DNA of 64,000 bases from Thioclava electrotropha. Its GTDB lineage: Bacteria > Pseudomonadota > Alphaproteobacteria > Rhodobacterales > Rhodobacteraceae. A program made the position numbers and the translations under genes. Below the pieces are notes generated by a model that was not told the origin of the DNA, did no database searches, and saw nothing but the letters and a program-made list of their open reading frames with translations. The stretch's first letter is position 1. Every line of letters begins with the position of its first letter. Positions 8,834 to 18,619 of this stretch are shown here, in pieces. The stretch covers positions 1,468,001 through 1,532,000 of the forward strand of contig NZ_CP053562.1 of assembly GCF_002085925.2 (NCBI RefSeq), in the 5' to 3' direction.

Positions 8834-8846
8834 GGGGGAGCACGAG

Positions 8847-10277
<1,431 letters not shown>

Positions 10278-10280
10278 GCC

Positions 10281-11252
10281 ATGTGGGAGATCATCGAAAA
10301 GGACCTCGCCGCCTATGTCGCCTATAGCGGCATCGCGCTTGGCGTTCTGCTGGCGCTGACGGGCGGCCTGCACCTGCTCAACCGCACCGAGACCAGCGGT
10401 GAGGCGAAGAGCCGCCGGATGAAGATGATCGCGAAGGGGCGCGACACCGAGGAGATGCTCGCCCTGCTCAAGCCCAACCCGCGCAAGGGCTGGATCGCCC
10501 GGCTGCCGAAGCGGTTCGACTTGCCGCGTCTGCTGCATCGCGCGGGCTTCCGGATCGGACCGGACAAGTTCCTGCTGATCTGCGCAGCACTTGCGATCGG
10601 GAGTTTCGTGCTGGCGCTTGCCCCGCTCGGTCCGTTGCGGGCGGCTTCGGTCGCGCTGACGATCGGGCTGGCGCTGCCCTTCATGATTCTGCGCGCGCGG
10701 GCGACGCAGCGGATGAAGCTGCTGACGAGCCAGCTGCCTGACGCGCTCGACATGCTCGCGCGGGGTCTGAAGATCGGCCACCCGCTGAACATGTCGATCG
10801 GCGCCGTGGCCGAGGAGATGCCCGATCCGATCGGCACCGAATTCGGCATCATCTTCGATCAGGTGACCTATGGCGAAGACCTGCCCGACGCGGTGCTGGA
10901 ATTCGCCGAGCGGGTGGGGCTGGAAGACGCCGACTATCTCGCGGCCAGCATCGGTATCCAGCACGGGACGGGCGGCGATCTCGCCCGCGTGCTCGAGGTG
11001 CTGGCGGCGACGACGCGGGGCCGGATCTCGATGCGGCGCAAGATCCGTGCGATCTCGGCGGAGGGGCGCGCCTCGGCGTGGTTCCTGACCGCGCTGCCCT
11101 TCATCATGTTCGGCTTCACCTCGGTGATGTCACCCAATTACTACGGCGAAGTCGCCGATCATCCGATGTTCCGCACGATGGCGATCATCGTCGTCACGCT
11201 GATCATCCTGAATGCTGTGGTGCTGCGCCGTCTGGTGCAGTTCCGGATCTGA
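10281..11252 (+). CDS. tadB: Tad pilus inner-membrane platform protein TadB
   Basis: 323 residues; starts 3 bases after cpaF. One N-terminal helix (YVAYSGIALGVLLALTGGL), a soluble linker, two helices around 95-140, a type II secretion F-domain (TSQLPDALDMLARGLKIGHPLNMSI and GTEFGIIFDQVTYGEDLPDAV) and two C-terminal helices (WFLTALPFIMFGF, MAIIVVTLIILNAVV). This is the TadB layout. With TadC it forms the membrane platform on which CpaF acts. Confidence 0.96.
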   Translation: MWEIIEKDLAAYVAYSGIALGVLLALTGGLHLLNRTETSGEAKSRRMKMIAKGRDTEEMLALLKPNPRKGWIARLPKRFDLPRLLHRAGFRIGPDKFLLICAALAIGSFVLALAPLGPLRAASVALTIGLALPFMILRARATQRMKLLTSQLPDALDMLARGLKIGHPLNMSIGAVAEEMPDPIGTEFGIIFDQVTYGEDLPDAVLEFAERVGLEDADYLAASIGIQHGTGGDLARVLEVLAATTRGRISMRRKIRAISAEGRASAWFLTALPFIMFGFTSVMSPNYYGEVADHPMFRTMAIIVVTLIILNAVVLRRLVQFRI

Positions 11253-11268
11253 GCCGGGGAGAGAGACC

Positions 11269-12270
11269 ATGTTGATGACACGGATCGAGGATTTCGCGCT
11301 TCGGATGGGCATCGCGCCCGAGACGCTTCTGGCCGCTGGGATCGGCTTCGGCCTGCTGCTTCTGATTGTCGGGCTTCAGGCCGCCTTCCAGCGCGACCGC
11401 GCCGCCGAGCGCATCGCGGCCATCGGCGGGCCGAAAACGGGGGGACGTGCCGAGCACGGCTATCTCAAGGCGCCGGAGGCACGTCCGGGCCAGATCCTGA
11501 AGGCCTTCGTGCCCGCCGACCGCCAGACCCGCTCCAAGCTGGAACGCAAGCTTGCGCAGGCCGGGCTGTCCGGGGCAAGCGCATTGCGCCGCTTCACCTT
11601 GGTCCGGATCGCGCTGGGCGTCTGCCTGCCGGGTATTTTCATGGGGCTTCTGTTTGCCGCACGCAGCCCCGAGATCGGCCTGCCGATGGGGCTGGATGCC
11701 CGTCTCGGAAGCCTGAGCGGCATGGCGACCTATCAGATCCTGACCGGGCTCGTTGCAGGCGGCTATCTGCTGCCGCTTATGTGGCTCAACAGCCGGATGC
11801 GCGAGCGGCGGCTGCGGATCGAAGAGAGCTTCCCGAACGCGCTCGATCTGATGCAGGTCGCGATTGAAAGCGGCATGGGGTTCGATGCGGCGATGACCCG
11901 CGTGGGCAACGAGCTGGCGGAGACCTCGCCGGAAATTTCCTTCGAGTTCCTCTCGGTGCAGCGCCAGGTTCAGGCCGGGCGCGAGCGCGAGGCGGCTCTG
12001 CGCGACATGGCCGACCGGACCGGGGTCGAGACCGTGCGTGCCTTCGCCAATGTCGCGAGCCAGTCGCTGCGCTTCGGGGCCTCGATGGCACAGGCGCTGA
12101 CCACCTATGCCGCCGATCTGCGCGGCATTCGTGAGATGCGCGCGCAGGAAAAGGCCAATCGCCTGCCGGTGCAGATGTCAGGGGTTCTGGCCTCGCTGAT
12201 GCTCCCGGCGCTGATCCTGATCGCCGTTGGCCCGGTGGTGATTCGCTATTTCGTGAATTACGCGCAGTAA
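11269..12270 (+). CDS. tadC: Tad pilus inner-membrane platform protein TadC
   Basis: 333 residues from the ATG at 11269, which follows GGGGAGAGAGACC; the open frame reaches back into tadB. Seen: an N-terminal helix (LLAAGIGFGLLLLIVGLQAAF), helices at about 100-120 and 150-170, the F-domain IEESFPNALDLMQVAIESG with FDAAMTRVGNELAE, and a last helix (LMLPALILIAVGPVVIRYF). Partner of TadB. It is the last structural gene of the run; a 260-base AT-richer gap follows before the regulator gene. Confidence 0.95.
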   Translation: MLMTRIEDFALRMGIAPETLLAAGIGFGLLLLIVGLQAAFQRDRAAERIAAIGGPKTGGRAEHGYLKAPEARPGQILKAFVPADRQTRSKLERKLAQAGLSGASALRRFTLVRIALGVCLPGIFMGLLFAARSPEIGLPMGLDARLGSLSGMATYQILTGLVAGGYLLPLMWLNSRMRERRLRIEESFPNALDLMQVAIESGMGFDAAMTRVGNELAETSPEISFEFLSVQRQVQAGREREAALRDMADRTGVETVRAFANVASQSLRFGASMAQALTTYAADLRGIREMRAQEKANRLPVQMSGVLASLMLPALILIAVGPVVIRYFVNYAQ

Positions 12271-12390
12271 ATCGAATCGTTTCCAAATACGCGCTTTTCC
12301 CAAGGCATTGTTTACGGACAATTTTTTTGGCCGAAATCTCGATTTAAATGCCGAATATGCAACCTTTGATTGCGGAGGGCGTCAATCGAA

Positions 12391-12414
12391 TCATCCACAG
12401 GGGGCTGTGGATAT
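12391..12414. repeat. Inverted repeat resembling two opposed DnaA boxes
   Basis: Perfect 8-bp inverted repeat ATCCACAG-GGGG-CTGTGGAT at 12393-12412. Each arm extends to a 9-mer close to the DnaA box (TCATCCACA at 12391-12399, TGTGGATAT at 12406-12414), each with one or two deviations from TTATCCACA. It may be a regulator site or simply a hairpin after tadC; no T tract follows. Confidence 0.4.
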
Positions 12415-12477
12415 AGTCCAAATGGCTAGCTTAGGAATTAACGCATTTAGGGGTTACGCTTAGAGATGGCCTACGCG

Positions 12478-12508
12478 CTGTCACGCACATAAGTGGGCCA
12501 CATATAAT
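12478..12508 (+). promoter_or_regulatory. Candidate promoter of the LuxR-type regulator gene
   Basis: A perfect -10 hexamer TATAAT stands at 12503-12508 inside an AT-rich gap. The best -35 candidate is CTGTCA at 12478-12483 (19-base spacer), which is weak. Transcription would start near 12515, almost on top of the ATG at 12520, which favours the ATG at 12532 as translation start. Confidence 0.5.
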
Positions 12509-12531
12509 AGTTTCTGGGGATGGTGGGGACC

Positions 12532-13374
12532 ATGCGAGACTATGGGACAGCCGGGGCTTCGCCCGGGCAAGAGCGCGCTATTGAAGCGGGCATGATCGGG
12601 GCCGTTGCACAGTGGTGTGAGTGTCTGCACGGGACGAACCCGCTGCGCATGGCGTTGAGATATCTGACCGACAGTATCGGGGCCGAAGCCGTCATATTGG
12701 CGCGCTATCCGCGGGATGCGGGCGCGTCGGCACGGGCGTTGGTCCATGACAGGGCGCGATCCGGCTGCCGGATCCCGCTGGAGCAAAGCTTCGCGGGCGA
12801 TCTGCTTGGCGATTATCTCGACAAGGCCAAACGGGGCTCGACCTGGTATCGCTCGATGCAGGACGAGGATGTGCCGCAGGCGGTCGCTTCGGCACTGGCC
12901 CGGCGCAACCTCGTCGAAATGGTCGTCATTCCGCTCGAGATCAGCGACCGCTGGGTCGATACGCTGGAGCTGCATTTCACCGAGAAGCTGCGCCAGTATC
13001 AGCAAGCGGTGCTGACCACGCTCGGCGATACGCTGAGCCGCACCTGGCACAACCGCGCCCGGGGCATGTTCACCGAGACCTTGCTGAAATCTACCGCCAA
13101 GCAGGCCGCGCCGCTCATCGGCTCGCCGATCCTGAGCGCGGATAACCCGGCGCGTCTGAGCCGTTCGGAATATCGCGTCTGCCTGCTGCTGCGCCACGGT
13201 CAGTCGCCCGATCAGATGCTTGCGGAGTTGGGGATCAAGGAATCCACCCTGCGCACCCATCTGAGCAATCTCTACGCCAAAACCGGCGCGCGCAATCTGG
13301 CGGAACTGACCTTCCAGCTTGTCTCCGAACTGCCCTTCGAGCTCGCCGGCGCCAGAGCCGGACGGGTTGCATGA
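12532..13374 (+). CDS. LuxR-type transcriptional regulator with GAF-like N-terminal domain
   Basis: 280 residues from the ATG at 12532 (GGTGGGGACC upstream); an in-frame ATG at 12520 would add four residues. The last 65 residues form a LuxR/FixJ helix-turn-helix: LSRSEYRVCLLLRHGQSPDQ, then MLAELGIKESTLRTHLSNLY and AKTGARNLAEL. Residues about 20-190 look like a single alpha/beta sensory domain of GAF type (ALRYLTDSIGAEAVILARY, LVEMVVIPLEISDRWVDTLELHF). I see neither the conserved residues of AHL-binding LuxR proteins nor a receiver domain. The stop overlaps the ATG of the prepilin peptidase gene (ATGA), so the regulator is built into the pilus locus and probably controls it. Confidence 0.85.
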   Translation: MRDYGTAGASPGQERAIEAGMIGAVAQWCECLHGTNPLRMALRYLTDSIGAEAVILARYPRDAGASARALVHDRARSGCRIPLEQSFAGDLLGDYLDKAKRGSTWYRSMQDEDVPQAVASALARRNLVEMVVIPLEISDRWVDTLELHFTEKLRQYQQAVLTTLGDTLSRTWHNRARGMFTETLLKSTAKQAAPLIGSPILSADNPARLSRSEYRVCLLLRHGQSPDQMLAELGIKESTLRTHLSNLYAKTGARNLAELTFQLVSELPFELAGARAGRVA

Positions 13375-13850
13375 CCGGGCAACTCCTGCCGCTGGCGGCG
13401 TTGGCCCCGATATTGATCTGGGTCGCGCTCAGCGATCTGCGCGAGATGCGCATCCCGAACAGGATCGTGCTGATCACGCTTGGCTTCTTTGCGCTCTGCG
13501 CACCGTTCTTCGGCCTGCACGAACTGAGCCTGCGGCTTGCCGCGGGTGCGATCACCTTCCTCGTCGGCTACGTCTTTTTCGTGCTGCGCGCCTTCGGGGG
13601 AGGGGATGTGAAATTTCTCGCGGCCCTGATGCTATTCGTACCCTCTGCGGCGATGGGGGAGTTTCTTATCGCCTTTTCCGTCGCGCTTTTTGCGGGCTCG
13701 GCGCTGACGATGGGGCTGCAAAGCGCGCCGGTGGCGACGCGGCTTGGGCCCCGCTTGGGTTGGAAGAGCTGTTACGCACGGGGAAAGCTCCCGATGGGCG
13801 TCTCGATCGCGCTTGCGGGTCTGGCTTTGCCTTATCTGGTCGGCGGGTAG
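13371..13850 (+). CDS. tadV: Prepilin peptidase (TadV/CpaA, A24 family)
   Basis: 159-residue inner-membrane aspartyl protease that cleaves Flp and TadE-like leaders. Both catalytic aspartates are visible: LSDLREMRIPNR near residue 22 and FGGGDVKFLAAL near residue 78 (the GxGD motif). About four to five hydrophobic segments; no methyltransferase-type extra domain, as in Tad systems. It starts at the ATGA overlap with the LuxR-type gene rather than in the main tad run, so its production is tied to that of the regulator. Confidence 0.93.
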   Translation: MTGQLLPLAALAPILIWVALSDLREMRIPNRIVLITLGFFALCAPFFGLHELSLRLAAGAITFLVGYVFFVLRAFGGGDVKFLAALMLFVPSAAMGEFLIAFSVALFAGSALTMGLQSAPVATRLGPRLGWKSCYARGKLPMGVSIALAGLALPYLVGG

Positions 13851-13870
13851 GCCCCGCCAAGGGAGGACCT

Positions 13871-15175
13871 ATGTCACGCAAGATTTGGACCAAGTCGCTC
13901 GGAGTGGTCGCTCTGGCTTTGTGCACGGTCAGCGCACCGCTCCTCGCGGACGAAACCAAGCCCGACGTCACCGAACGCGCGCAGGCGCTCGTCTGGGGCT
14001 CTGGCGATGTGAAACCTGATCCACAGGCCGGGCTTTCGATGTTGGAGGACGCCGCGGCGCAGGGCGATCCCGAAGCGGCTTTGGCCGCAGGTGACCTGCT
14101 CCTCTGGGGCGGTCCTGTCGCTGCGGATCGTGATCGCGCCGTAGGCTATCTCGAACAGGCGGTCGAAGCGGGCAGCTGGGATGCGCACCGTCTGTTGGGC
14201 AAGCAGCTGATCGGTGGCTGGGCTTTGCCACGCGACACTGCGCGCGGGGTCGACCTGCTCGAGACGCAGATCGCAAAGGGCGATGCGAAAGCGGCGCTGA
14301 TCTTGGGCGAGGCCTATCTCTACGGAACGGGACTGCCGCGCGATTATGCCAAGGCGCGCGACCTGTTCGAGACCGCAGCAGAGGCGGGCGACGCGACCGG
14401 ATTGTGGAAATACGGCGAGACGCTGATGTGGTCGCAGCGTGATCCGAAGACAGCGCAGGCGGTTCTCGAACGCGCAGGCGCGGCGGGTGTAGATGGCGCT
14501 TATGCGACGCTGGCCGAGGGCGCGATGTATGGCTATCTCGGTGGCGGCAAGGTTTCGCGGGCGAAGTTCGACGGCTATGCCAAGGCCGCCCGCGCGGCGG
14601 GAAACGAGCGGATCGAAGTGCTCGACGCCACGCGCCGCATCTGGGGTATCTCGATGCGCGGCGATGGCAAACAGGCGGTGGCGCAACTGCGCGAGGCTGC
14701 CGAGGCGGGCAACAAGACCGCAGCGCGCTATCTGGTCGGCCTTTTGCGCGACGGCAACTCCTATAACGTCCGGCGCGATCCCAAAGGGGCGGCGGACTTC
14801 CTTGAAGCGCATAGCGATCTGTTCACGCCCGAAGAACGTGCGAATTACGCGATGACGATCCGTGTGGCGAGGCATCGGCACGATGCCGATTTCGCACCGC
14901 TCGCAGGAGAGATCGCGCCCGCCCGGGCCAAGATGAACGCCGCAGAGGCTCGCGACCTGTTTAAGGCCAACCCGAGGCTCGCGGTCTATATGATCCAGAA
15001 AGACCTCGCCGATAAGGGGCTGTATCGCGGCCCGCTCGACGGGTTCGCCGGGCGCGGCACACTGCGTGCGATGGAACGCGCCTGTGGCACGATGCCGGGC
15101 GATATGGCCTGCCGTGACGGGGTTCTGGCGCCCGAGATCGTCGGCGCGATGCTGCGCGAAGGGTGGGGCTCGTAA
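13871..15175 (+). CDS. Sel1-repeat protein with C-terminal peptidoglycan-binding-like domain
   Basis: 434 residues from the ATG at 13871 (GGGAGGACCT upstream). Signal peptide of about 26 residues (SLGVVALALCTVSAPLLADE). Residues about 45-310 are helical repeats of Sel1/TPR type: AAAQGDPEAALAAGDLLLWG, AVEAGSWDAHRLLGKQLIGG, AKGDAKAALILGEAYLYGTG and later copies. The C-terminus (LAVYMIQKDLADKGLYRGPL, DGFAGRGTLRAMERAC) resembles a peptidoglycan-binding helical domain. It is probably a periplasmic scaffold. It follows tadV by 20 bases and, like TadD, supplies TPR-type repeats to the locus, but homology to TadD is not shown. Confidence 0.85.
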   Translation: MSRKIWTKSLGVVALALCTVSAPLLADETKPDVTERAQALVWGSGDVKPDPQAGLSMLEDAAAQGDPEAALAAGDLLLWGGPVAADRDRAVGYLEQAVEAGSWDAHRLLGKQLIGGWALPRDTARGVDLLETQIAKGDAKAALILGEAYLYGTGLPRDYAKARDLFETAAEAGDATGLWKYGETLMWSQRDPKTAQAVLERAGAAGVDGAYATLAEGAMYGYLGGGKVSRAKFDGYAKAARAAGNERIEVLDATRRIWGISMRGDGKQAVAQLREAAEAGNKTAARYLVGLLRDGNSYNVRRDPKGAADFLEAHSDLFTPEERANYAMTIRVARHRHDADFAPLAGEIAPARAKMNAAEARDLFKANPRLAVYMIQKDLADKGLYRGPLDGFAGRGTLRAMERACGTMPGDMACRDGVLAPEIVGAMLREGWGS

Positions 15176-16147
15176 GTGACATCGAAGGTTCTGGTTACAG
15201 GCGGCGCGGGCTTCATCGGGTCGCATTGCTGCAAGGCGCTGGCTGCGGCGGGGCACGCCCCCGTCGTCTTCGACGATCTGTCGCGCGGCCATGCCGATGC
15301 GGTGCGCTGGGGGCCTCTCGTCGAGGGCGATCTGCGCGACCGGGAACTGGTCGAGAAAACGCTCAAGGAGCACCGGATCGACGCTGTGATCCATTTCGCG
15401 GCGCTGGCCTATGTCGGCGAGAGCGTGGCCGAACCCACCCGCTATTACGACGTCAATCTGGGCGGGATGACCGCGCTTCTGGGCGCGATGCAGGCGGTGG
15501 GGCTCGACAAGATCGTGTTCTCGTCGAGCTGCGCCACTTATGGCACGCCCGAGACGCTGCCGATCTCCGAAGACACGCCGCAAAATCCGATCAACCCCTA
15601 TGGCCGCAGCAAGCTTATCTGCGAATGGATGCTGGAGGATGCCGCCGCCGCGACCGATCTGCGCTTCGCGGCCCTGCGCTATTTCAACGCGAGCGGCGCC
15701 GATCCGAGCGGCGAGATCGGCGAGCGGCACGATCCCGAGACCCATCTGATCCCGCTGGTGCTGCGCGCGGCCTCGGGGCAGGGGCCGGCGGTTAAGGTCT
15801 TCGGTACGGATTATCCCACGCCTGACGGCACCTGCATCCGCGATTACATCCATGTCGACGATCTGGCTCGCGCGCATCTTCTGGCGCTCGATCACCTGCA
15901 GGGCGGCGGCGACAGCCTGAAACTGAACCTCGGCACCGGGCGGGGCGCGTCGATCCGCGAGGTGATCGCCTCGGTCGAGCGAGTGACGGGGCGCAAAGTG
16001 CCCTTCGAGGACGCCCCACGCCGCCCCGGCGATCCGGCGGAGCTGGTGGCCGATCCGTCCCGTGCGCGCGACGCCTTGGGTTTTACCGCGCGCTACCGTG
16101 AACTTGACGAGATCGTGTCTCATGCCGCCCCGTGGTTCGGCCTCTGA
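15176..16147 (+). CDS. galE: UDP-glucose 4-epimerase-like protein
   Basis: 323 residues with a GTG start directly after the TAA of the Sel1 gene. Extended SDR fold: VLVTGGAGFIGSH at residues 5-17 binds NAD, SSSCATYG supplies the catalytic Ser/Thr and NPYGRSK is the Tyr-x-x-x-Lys pair. HFAALAYVGESV, GADPSGEIGERHDPETHLIP and GTCIRDYIHVDDLA are typical of GalE proper rather than other sugar epimerases. It interconverts UDP-glucose and UDP-galactose for surface polysaccharides. It is probably transcribed with the upstream gene. Confidence 0.92.
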   Translation: MTSKVLVTGGAGFIGSHCCKALAAAGHAPVVFDDLSRGHADAVRWGPLVEGDLRDRELVEKTLKEHRIDAVIHFAALAYVGESVAEPTRYYDVNLGGMTALLGAMQAVGLDKIVFSSSCATYGTPETLPISEDTPQNPINPYGRSKLICEWMLEDAAAATDLRFAALRYFNASGADPSGEIGERHDPETHLIPLVLRAASGQGPAVKVFGTDYPTPDGTCIRDYIHVDDLARAHLLALDHLQGGGDSLKLNLGTGRGASIREVIASVERVTGRKVPFEDAPRRPGDPAELVADPSRARDALGFTARYRELDEIVSHAAPWFGL

Positions 16148-16171
16148 CCTCGGGTTCGCGCTCTGCCGGGG

Positions 16172-16199
16172 TTGAGCCTGCCGCCCAGCCATCTATCTT
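16172..16199 (+). promoter_or_regulatory. Candidate promoter of the M29 aminopeptidase gene
   Basis: TTGAGC (16172-16177), 16 bases, TATCTT (16194-16199), placing a start about 20 bases before the gene's ribosome site CAGGAGG. It is a reasonable sigma70-like pair but was found by eye only. Confidence 0.4.
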
Positions 16200-16227
16200 G
16201 CGGCTCAACGCAATTCAGGAGGCTCTC

Positions 16228-17466
16228 ATGGCAAGCGACGCAATCGATCCGCAACTTCTCGACCGGCTGGCCGAGGTTGCCGTGCAGGTGGGTCTGAACC
16301 TGCAAGACGGTCAGGATCTGGTGTTGACCGCGCCCGTCGAGGCGCTGCCGCTGGTGCGCCGGATCGCCGCCGAAGCCTATCGCGCGGGCGCAGGCACCTT
16401 CACCCCGATCCTCAGCGATGGTGAGACCACGCTGGCCCGGTTCGAGAACGCGAAGGACGAAAGCTTCGACCGCGCGCCCGACTGGCTTTATCAGGGCATG
16501 GCGAAAGCTTACGAGAGCGGTGCGGCGCGCATGGCGATCGTGGGCGAAGACCCGATGCTGCTGTCCGAACAGGATCCGGAGAAAGTCTCGCGCGCCGGCA
16601 AGGCCAATTCCATCGCCTATAAACCGGCGCTGGAGAAGATCTCGAATTTCGAGATCAACTGGTCAATCGTCTCCTATCCGACCGTGGCCTGGGCCAAGCG
16701 CGTTTTCCCCGATCTGCCCGAAGACGAGGCCGTGGGCAAACTGGCTGACGCGATCTTCGCCGCCTCGCGCGCCGATCAACCCGATCCCGTCGCCGCCTGG
16801 GAGGCGCATAACGCGGCCCTGCGCAAGCGTCGCGACTGGCTGAACGAGCAGCGCTTCTCAGCGCTTCATTTCACCGGTGGCGGCACCGATCTGACCGTGG
16901 GCCTCGCCGATGATCACGAATGGAGCGGTGGTGCGTCCGAGGCCAATAACGGCGTCGTCTGCAACCCGAATATCCCGACCGAAGAAGTCTTCACCACGCC
17001 CCATGCCGAGCGCGTCGACGGGGTCGTTCGCGCGACCAAGCCGCTGTCGCATCAGGGCAGCCTGATCGAGAATATCGAGATGCGCTTCGAGGGCGGCAAA
17101 GTGGTCGAGGCGAAGGCCAGCCGCGGCGAGGCGGTTCTGCAAAAGCTGATCGACACGGACGAGGGCGCGCGCCGTTTGGGCGAGGTCGCGCTGGTACCGA
17201 ACGGCTCGCCGATCTCGGCTTCGGGGCTGCTGTTTTACAACACGCTCTACGACGAGAATGCCGCCTGCCATATCGCGATGGGGCAGTGCTATTCGAAATG
17301 CTTCATCAATGGCGGCGAGCTGAGCGAGGACGAGGTCGCGGCGAAGGGTGGCAACAGCTCGATGATCCATGTCGATTGGATGATTGGCGGCCCCGAGACC
17401 GATATCGACGGCATCAAGCCCGATGGCACCCGCGTCCCGGTTTTCCGTAAGGGCGAATGGGCCTGA
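16228..17466 (+). CDS. M29-family metallo-aminopeptidase
   Basis: 412 residues from the ATG at 16228, preceded by CAGGAGGCTCTC. It belongs to the AmpS/AmpT/AmpII type of leucyl aminopeptidase: GLNLQDGQDLVL near the start, then the late metal-site region NIPTEEVFTTPHAERVDGVV, ETDEGARRLGEVA-like text (here DTDEGARRLGEVALV), LFYNTLYDENAACHIAMGQ and MIHVDWMIG. These Glu/His/Asp positions are the family's metal ligands. It is a cytosolic exopeptidase with broad specificity, has its own promoter candidate, and a strong terminator follows, so it is probably monocistronic. Confidence 0.95.
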   Translation: MASDAIDPQLLDRLAEVAVQVGLNLQDGQDLVLTAPVEALPLVRRIAAEAYRAGAGTFTPILSDGETTLARFENAKDESFDRAPDWLYQGMAKAYESGAARMAIVGEDPMLLSEQDPEKVSRAGKANSIAYKPALEKISNFEINWSIVSYPTVAWAKRVFPDLPEDEAVGKLADAIFAASRADQPDPVAAWEAHNAALRKRRDWLNEQRFSALHFTGGGTDLTVGLADDHEWSGGASEANNGVVCNPNIPTEEVFTTPHAERVDGVVRATKPLSHQGSLIENIEMRFEGGKVVEAKASRGEAVLQKLIDTDEGARRLGEVALVPNGSPISASGLLFYNTLYDENAACHIAMGQCYSKCFINGGELSEDEVAAKGGNSSMIHVDWMIGGPETDIDGIKPDGTRVPVFRKGEWA

Positions 17467-17492
17467 TAGGCTGCGGAACCTGACAAAGTATA

Positions 17493-17533
17493 GCGCCCGG
17501 CACGCCGATTGGTGTGTTGGGCGCTTATTTTTT
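17493..17533 (+). terminator. Intrinsic terminator after the aminopeptidase gene
   Basis: A 14-bp stem (17493-17506 with 17511-17524, three G-U pairs) closed by GATT and followed by TTATTTTTT. Confidence 0.88.
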
Positions 17534-17809
17534 GTGCGGACGTGAGGAATTCCGCCTCATCTCGTGCAGTTCGATGCACCCGGCGTAGGAGGGTACCGCT
17601 GAACGCGGGCGCTGCTTGACGGAAACGGAAACTGGGCGAAATCTGAACATACGGGTCGGGCTTGGCCGACCCTCTTGGGCAACTCGCGCACCCTTGCGCT
17701 GTGTGAAGGGCCGCCCGGTCGACGCAGATTTTCGATCCTCCTCCCCGAAAACGCGTTCAGGCCGGGCGGTGCCCAGCCTGACCAGCAAGAAATCGAGCTT
17801 TCCGCCCGC
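17534..17809. other. Non-coding spacer between convergent genes
   Basis: No convincing gene. The open frames here (for example one beginning at 17616) lack a ribosome site and have shadow-like composition. A 7-bp inverted repeat at 17653-17672 (GGGTCGG/CCGACCC) may form a hairpin that ends minus-strand transcription from the small gene pair. Together with the terminator before it the gene-free stretch is 343 bases. Confidence 0.5.
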
Positions 17810-18160
17810 TTAGTTCCCCGTATCGAGGCTCTTCGAAATCAGTTTTTCGCGGTTCTGCGCGAGCGAGGGATGGATCAGCGCGTTCTCGATCGCGGCAACC
17901 TGCGTGAAGCCGATATTATTGAGCTTTCTACCCTTAGCGAATTCCGCAGCCCGCGCTTGGTCGAGCATGCTGAGATGCGGATCGGCGGGCATGAAATAGG
18001 CCGGGTCGGACCCGCTCGAGCTCTGCTTGGGCGACTGCGATTGCGGCCCAAGGTCAGCGGGTGGCTGCGACGCGACACCGGCTTGCGCGATCCCGACGCC
18101 AAGGCCAAGCGCCACTGCAAGGCTGCAACCGAATGTAGCGGCGGTAAAACGGGTCGTCAT
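17810..18160 (-). CDS. Small secreted protein of unknown function
   Basis: 116 residues from the ATG at 18160, which has TGAGGAAACTGCC in front; an ATG at 18175 overlapping the upstream stop would add five residues. A signal peptide (hydrophobic core AATFGCSLAVALGLGVGIAQA) is followed by a Pro/Gln/Ser-rich linker (QPPADLGPQSQSPKQSSSGS) and a short helical part with LSMLDQARAAEFAKG and IENALIHPSLAQNREKLI. It has no cysteine after the signal peptide. It pairs with the gene at 18172, its likely operon mate. I do not recognise the family. Confidence 0.7.
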   Translation of the reverse strand: MTTRFTAATFGCSLAVALGLGVGIAQAGVASQPPADLGPQSQSPKQSSSGSDPAYFMPADPHLSMLDQARAAEFAKGRKLNNIGFTQVAAIENALIHPSLAQNREKLISKSLDTGN

Positions 18161-18171
18161 AGGCAGTTTCC

Positions 18172-18417
18172 TCATTTCTTCTTCAGGGCCATACGGATCA
18201 GCGTTTCCTTCGCCGTGCGGTCGACATTCTGAACCAGCGCGTCCTTGATCTGCACGATCTGGCGATCGGTGAGGTTGGACAGGTCGACATTGCCGACGAG
18301 GAAATGCACGCGTTGGATCTCCAGCGCATTGAGCGGCTGCTGCTGTTGCTGCGCAGCGGCCAGCGAGGGTAGCGCGGCGCAGGCGAGGGCGGCGATCAGG
18401 GCGATCGATTTCATCAT
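18172..18417 (-). CDS. Very small secreted protein of unknown function
   Basis: 81 residues. The ATGATG at 18417/18414 follows TGAGGAGACTC, a good ribosome site, whereas the longer open frame to 18522 has none. Signal peptide (SIALIAALACAALPSLAAAQ), a run of five Gln, then about 50 residues: LNALEIQRVHFLVGNVDLSN, LTDRQIVQIKDALVQ, ending KKK. This mature part is predicted helical and would be soluble in the periplasm. Its stop overlaps the first possible ATG of the downstream gene, so the two are coupled. The family is not recognised. Confidence 0.72.
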   Translation of the reverse strand: MMKSIALIAALACAALPSLAAAQQQQQPLNALEIQRVHFLVGNVDLSNLTDRQIVQIKDALVQNVDRTAKETLIRMALKKK

Positions 18418-18619
18418 GAGTCTCCTCAGGGTGCTCTTCCCAACGAAAATGCAGTTGCGCGCGCGTGGGACAAGCGTGGTCGCGCGCAAGTTTCGGTGAA
18501 GGTCGCTTGCCCTATGCGTCAAGATGGGGATTCACAACGCGAATTCATCATGATACCGTAACTATTAACAAGCAGAGGGCAGACATAAGCTCTCGCGAAA
18601 TACGGGCAGGATCGAGGCA
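18418..18619. promoter_or_regulatory. Divergent promoter region
   Basis: 202 bases between the minus-strand small secreted pair and the plus-strand Hint gene. The segment around 18530-18570 is AT-rich (CACAACGCGAATTCATCATG, then ACTATTAACAAG) and must hold promoters in both directions. I did not find an unambiguous -35/-10 pair. Confidence 0.45.

Noticed and set aside
17616..17813. 65-codon plus-strand frame after the aminopeptidase gene
   Set aside because: Lies directly after a strong terminator, no Shine-Dalgarno sequence, unlikely residue composition.
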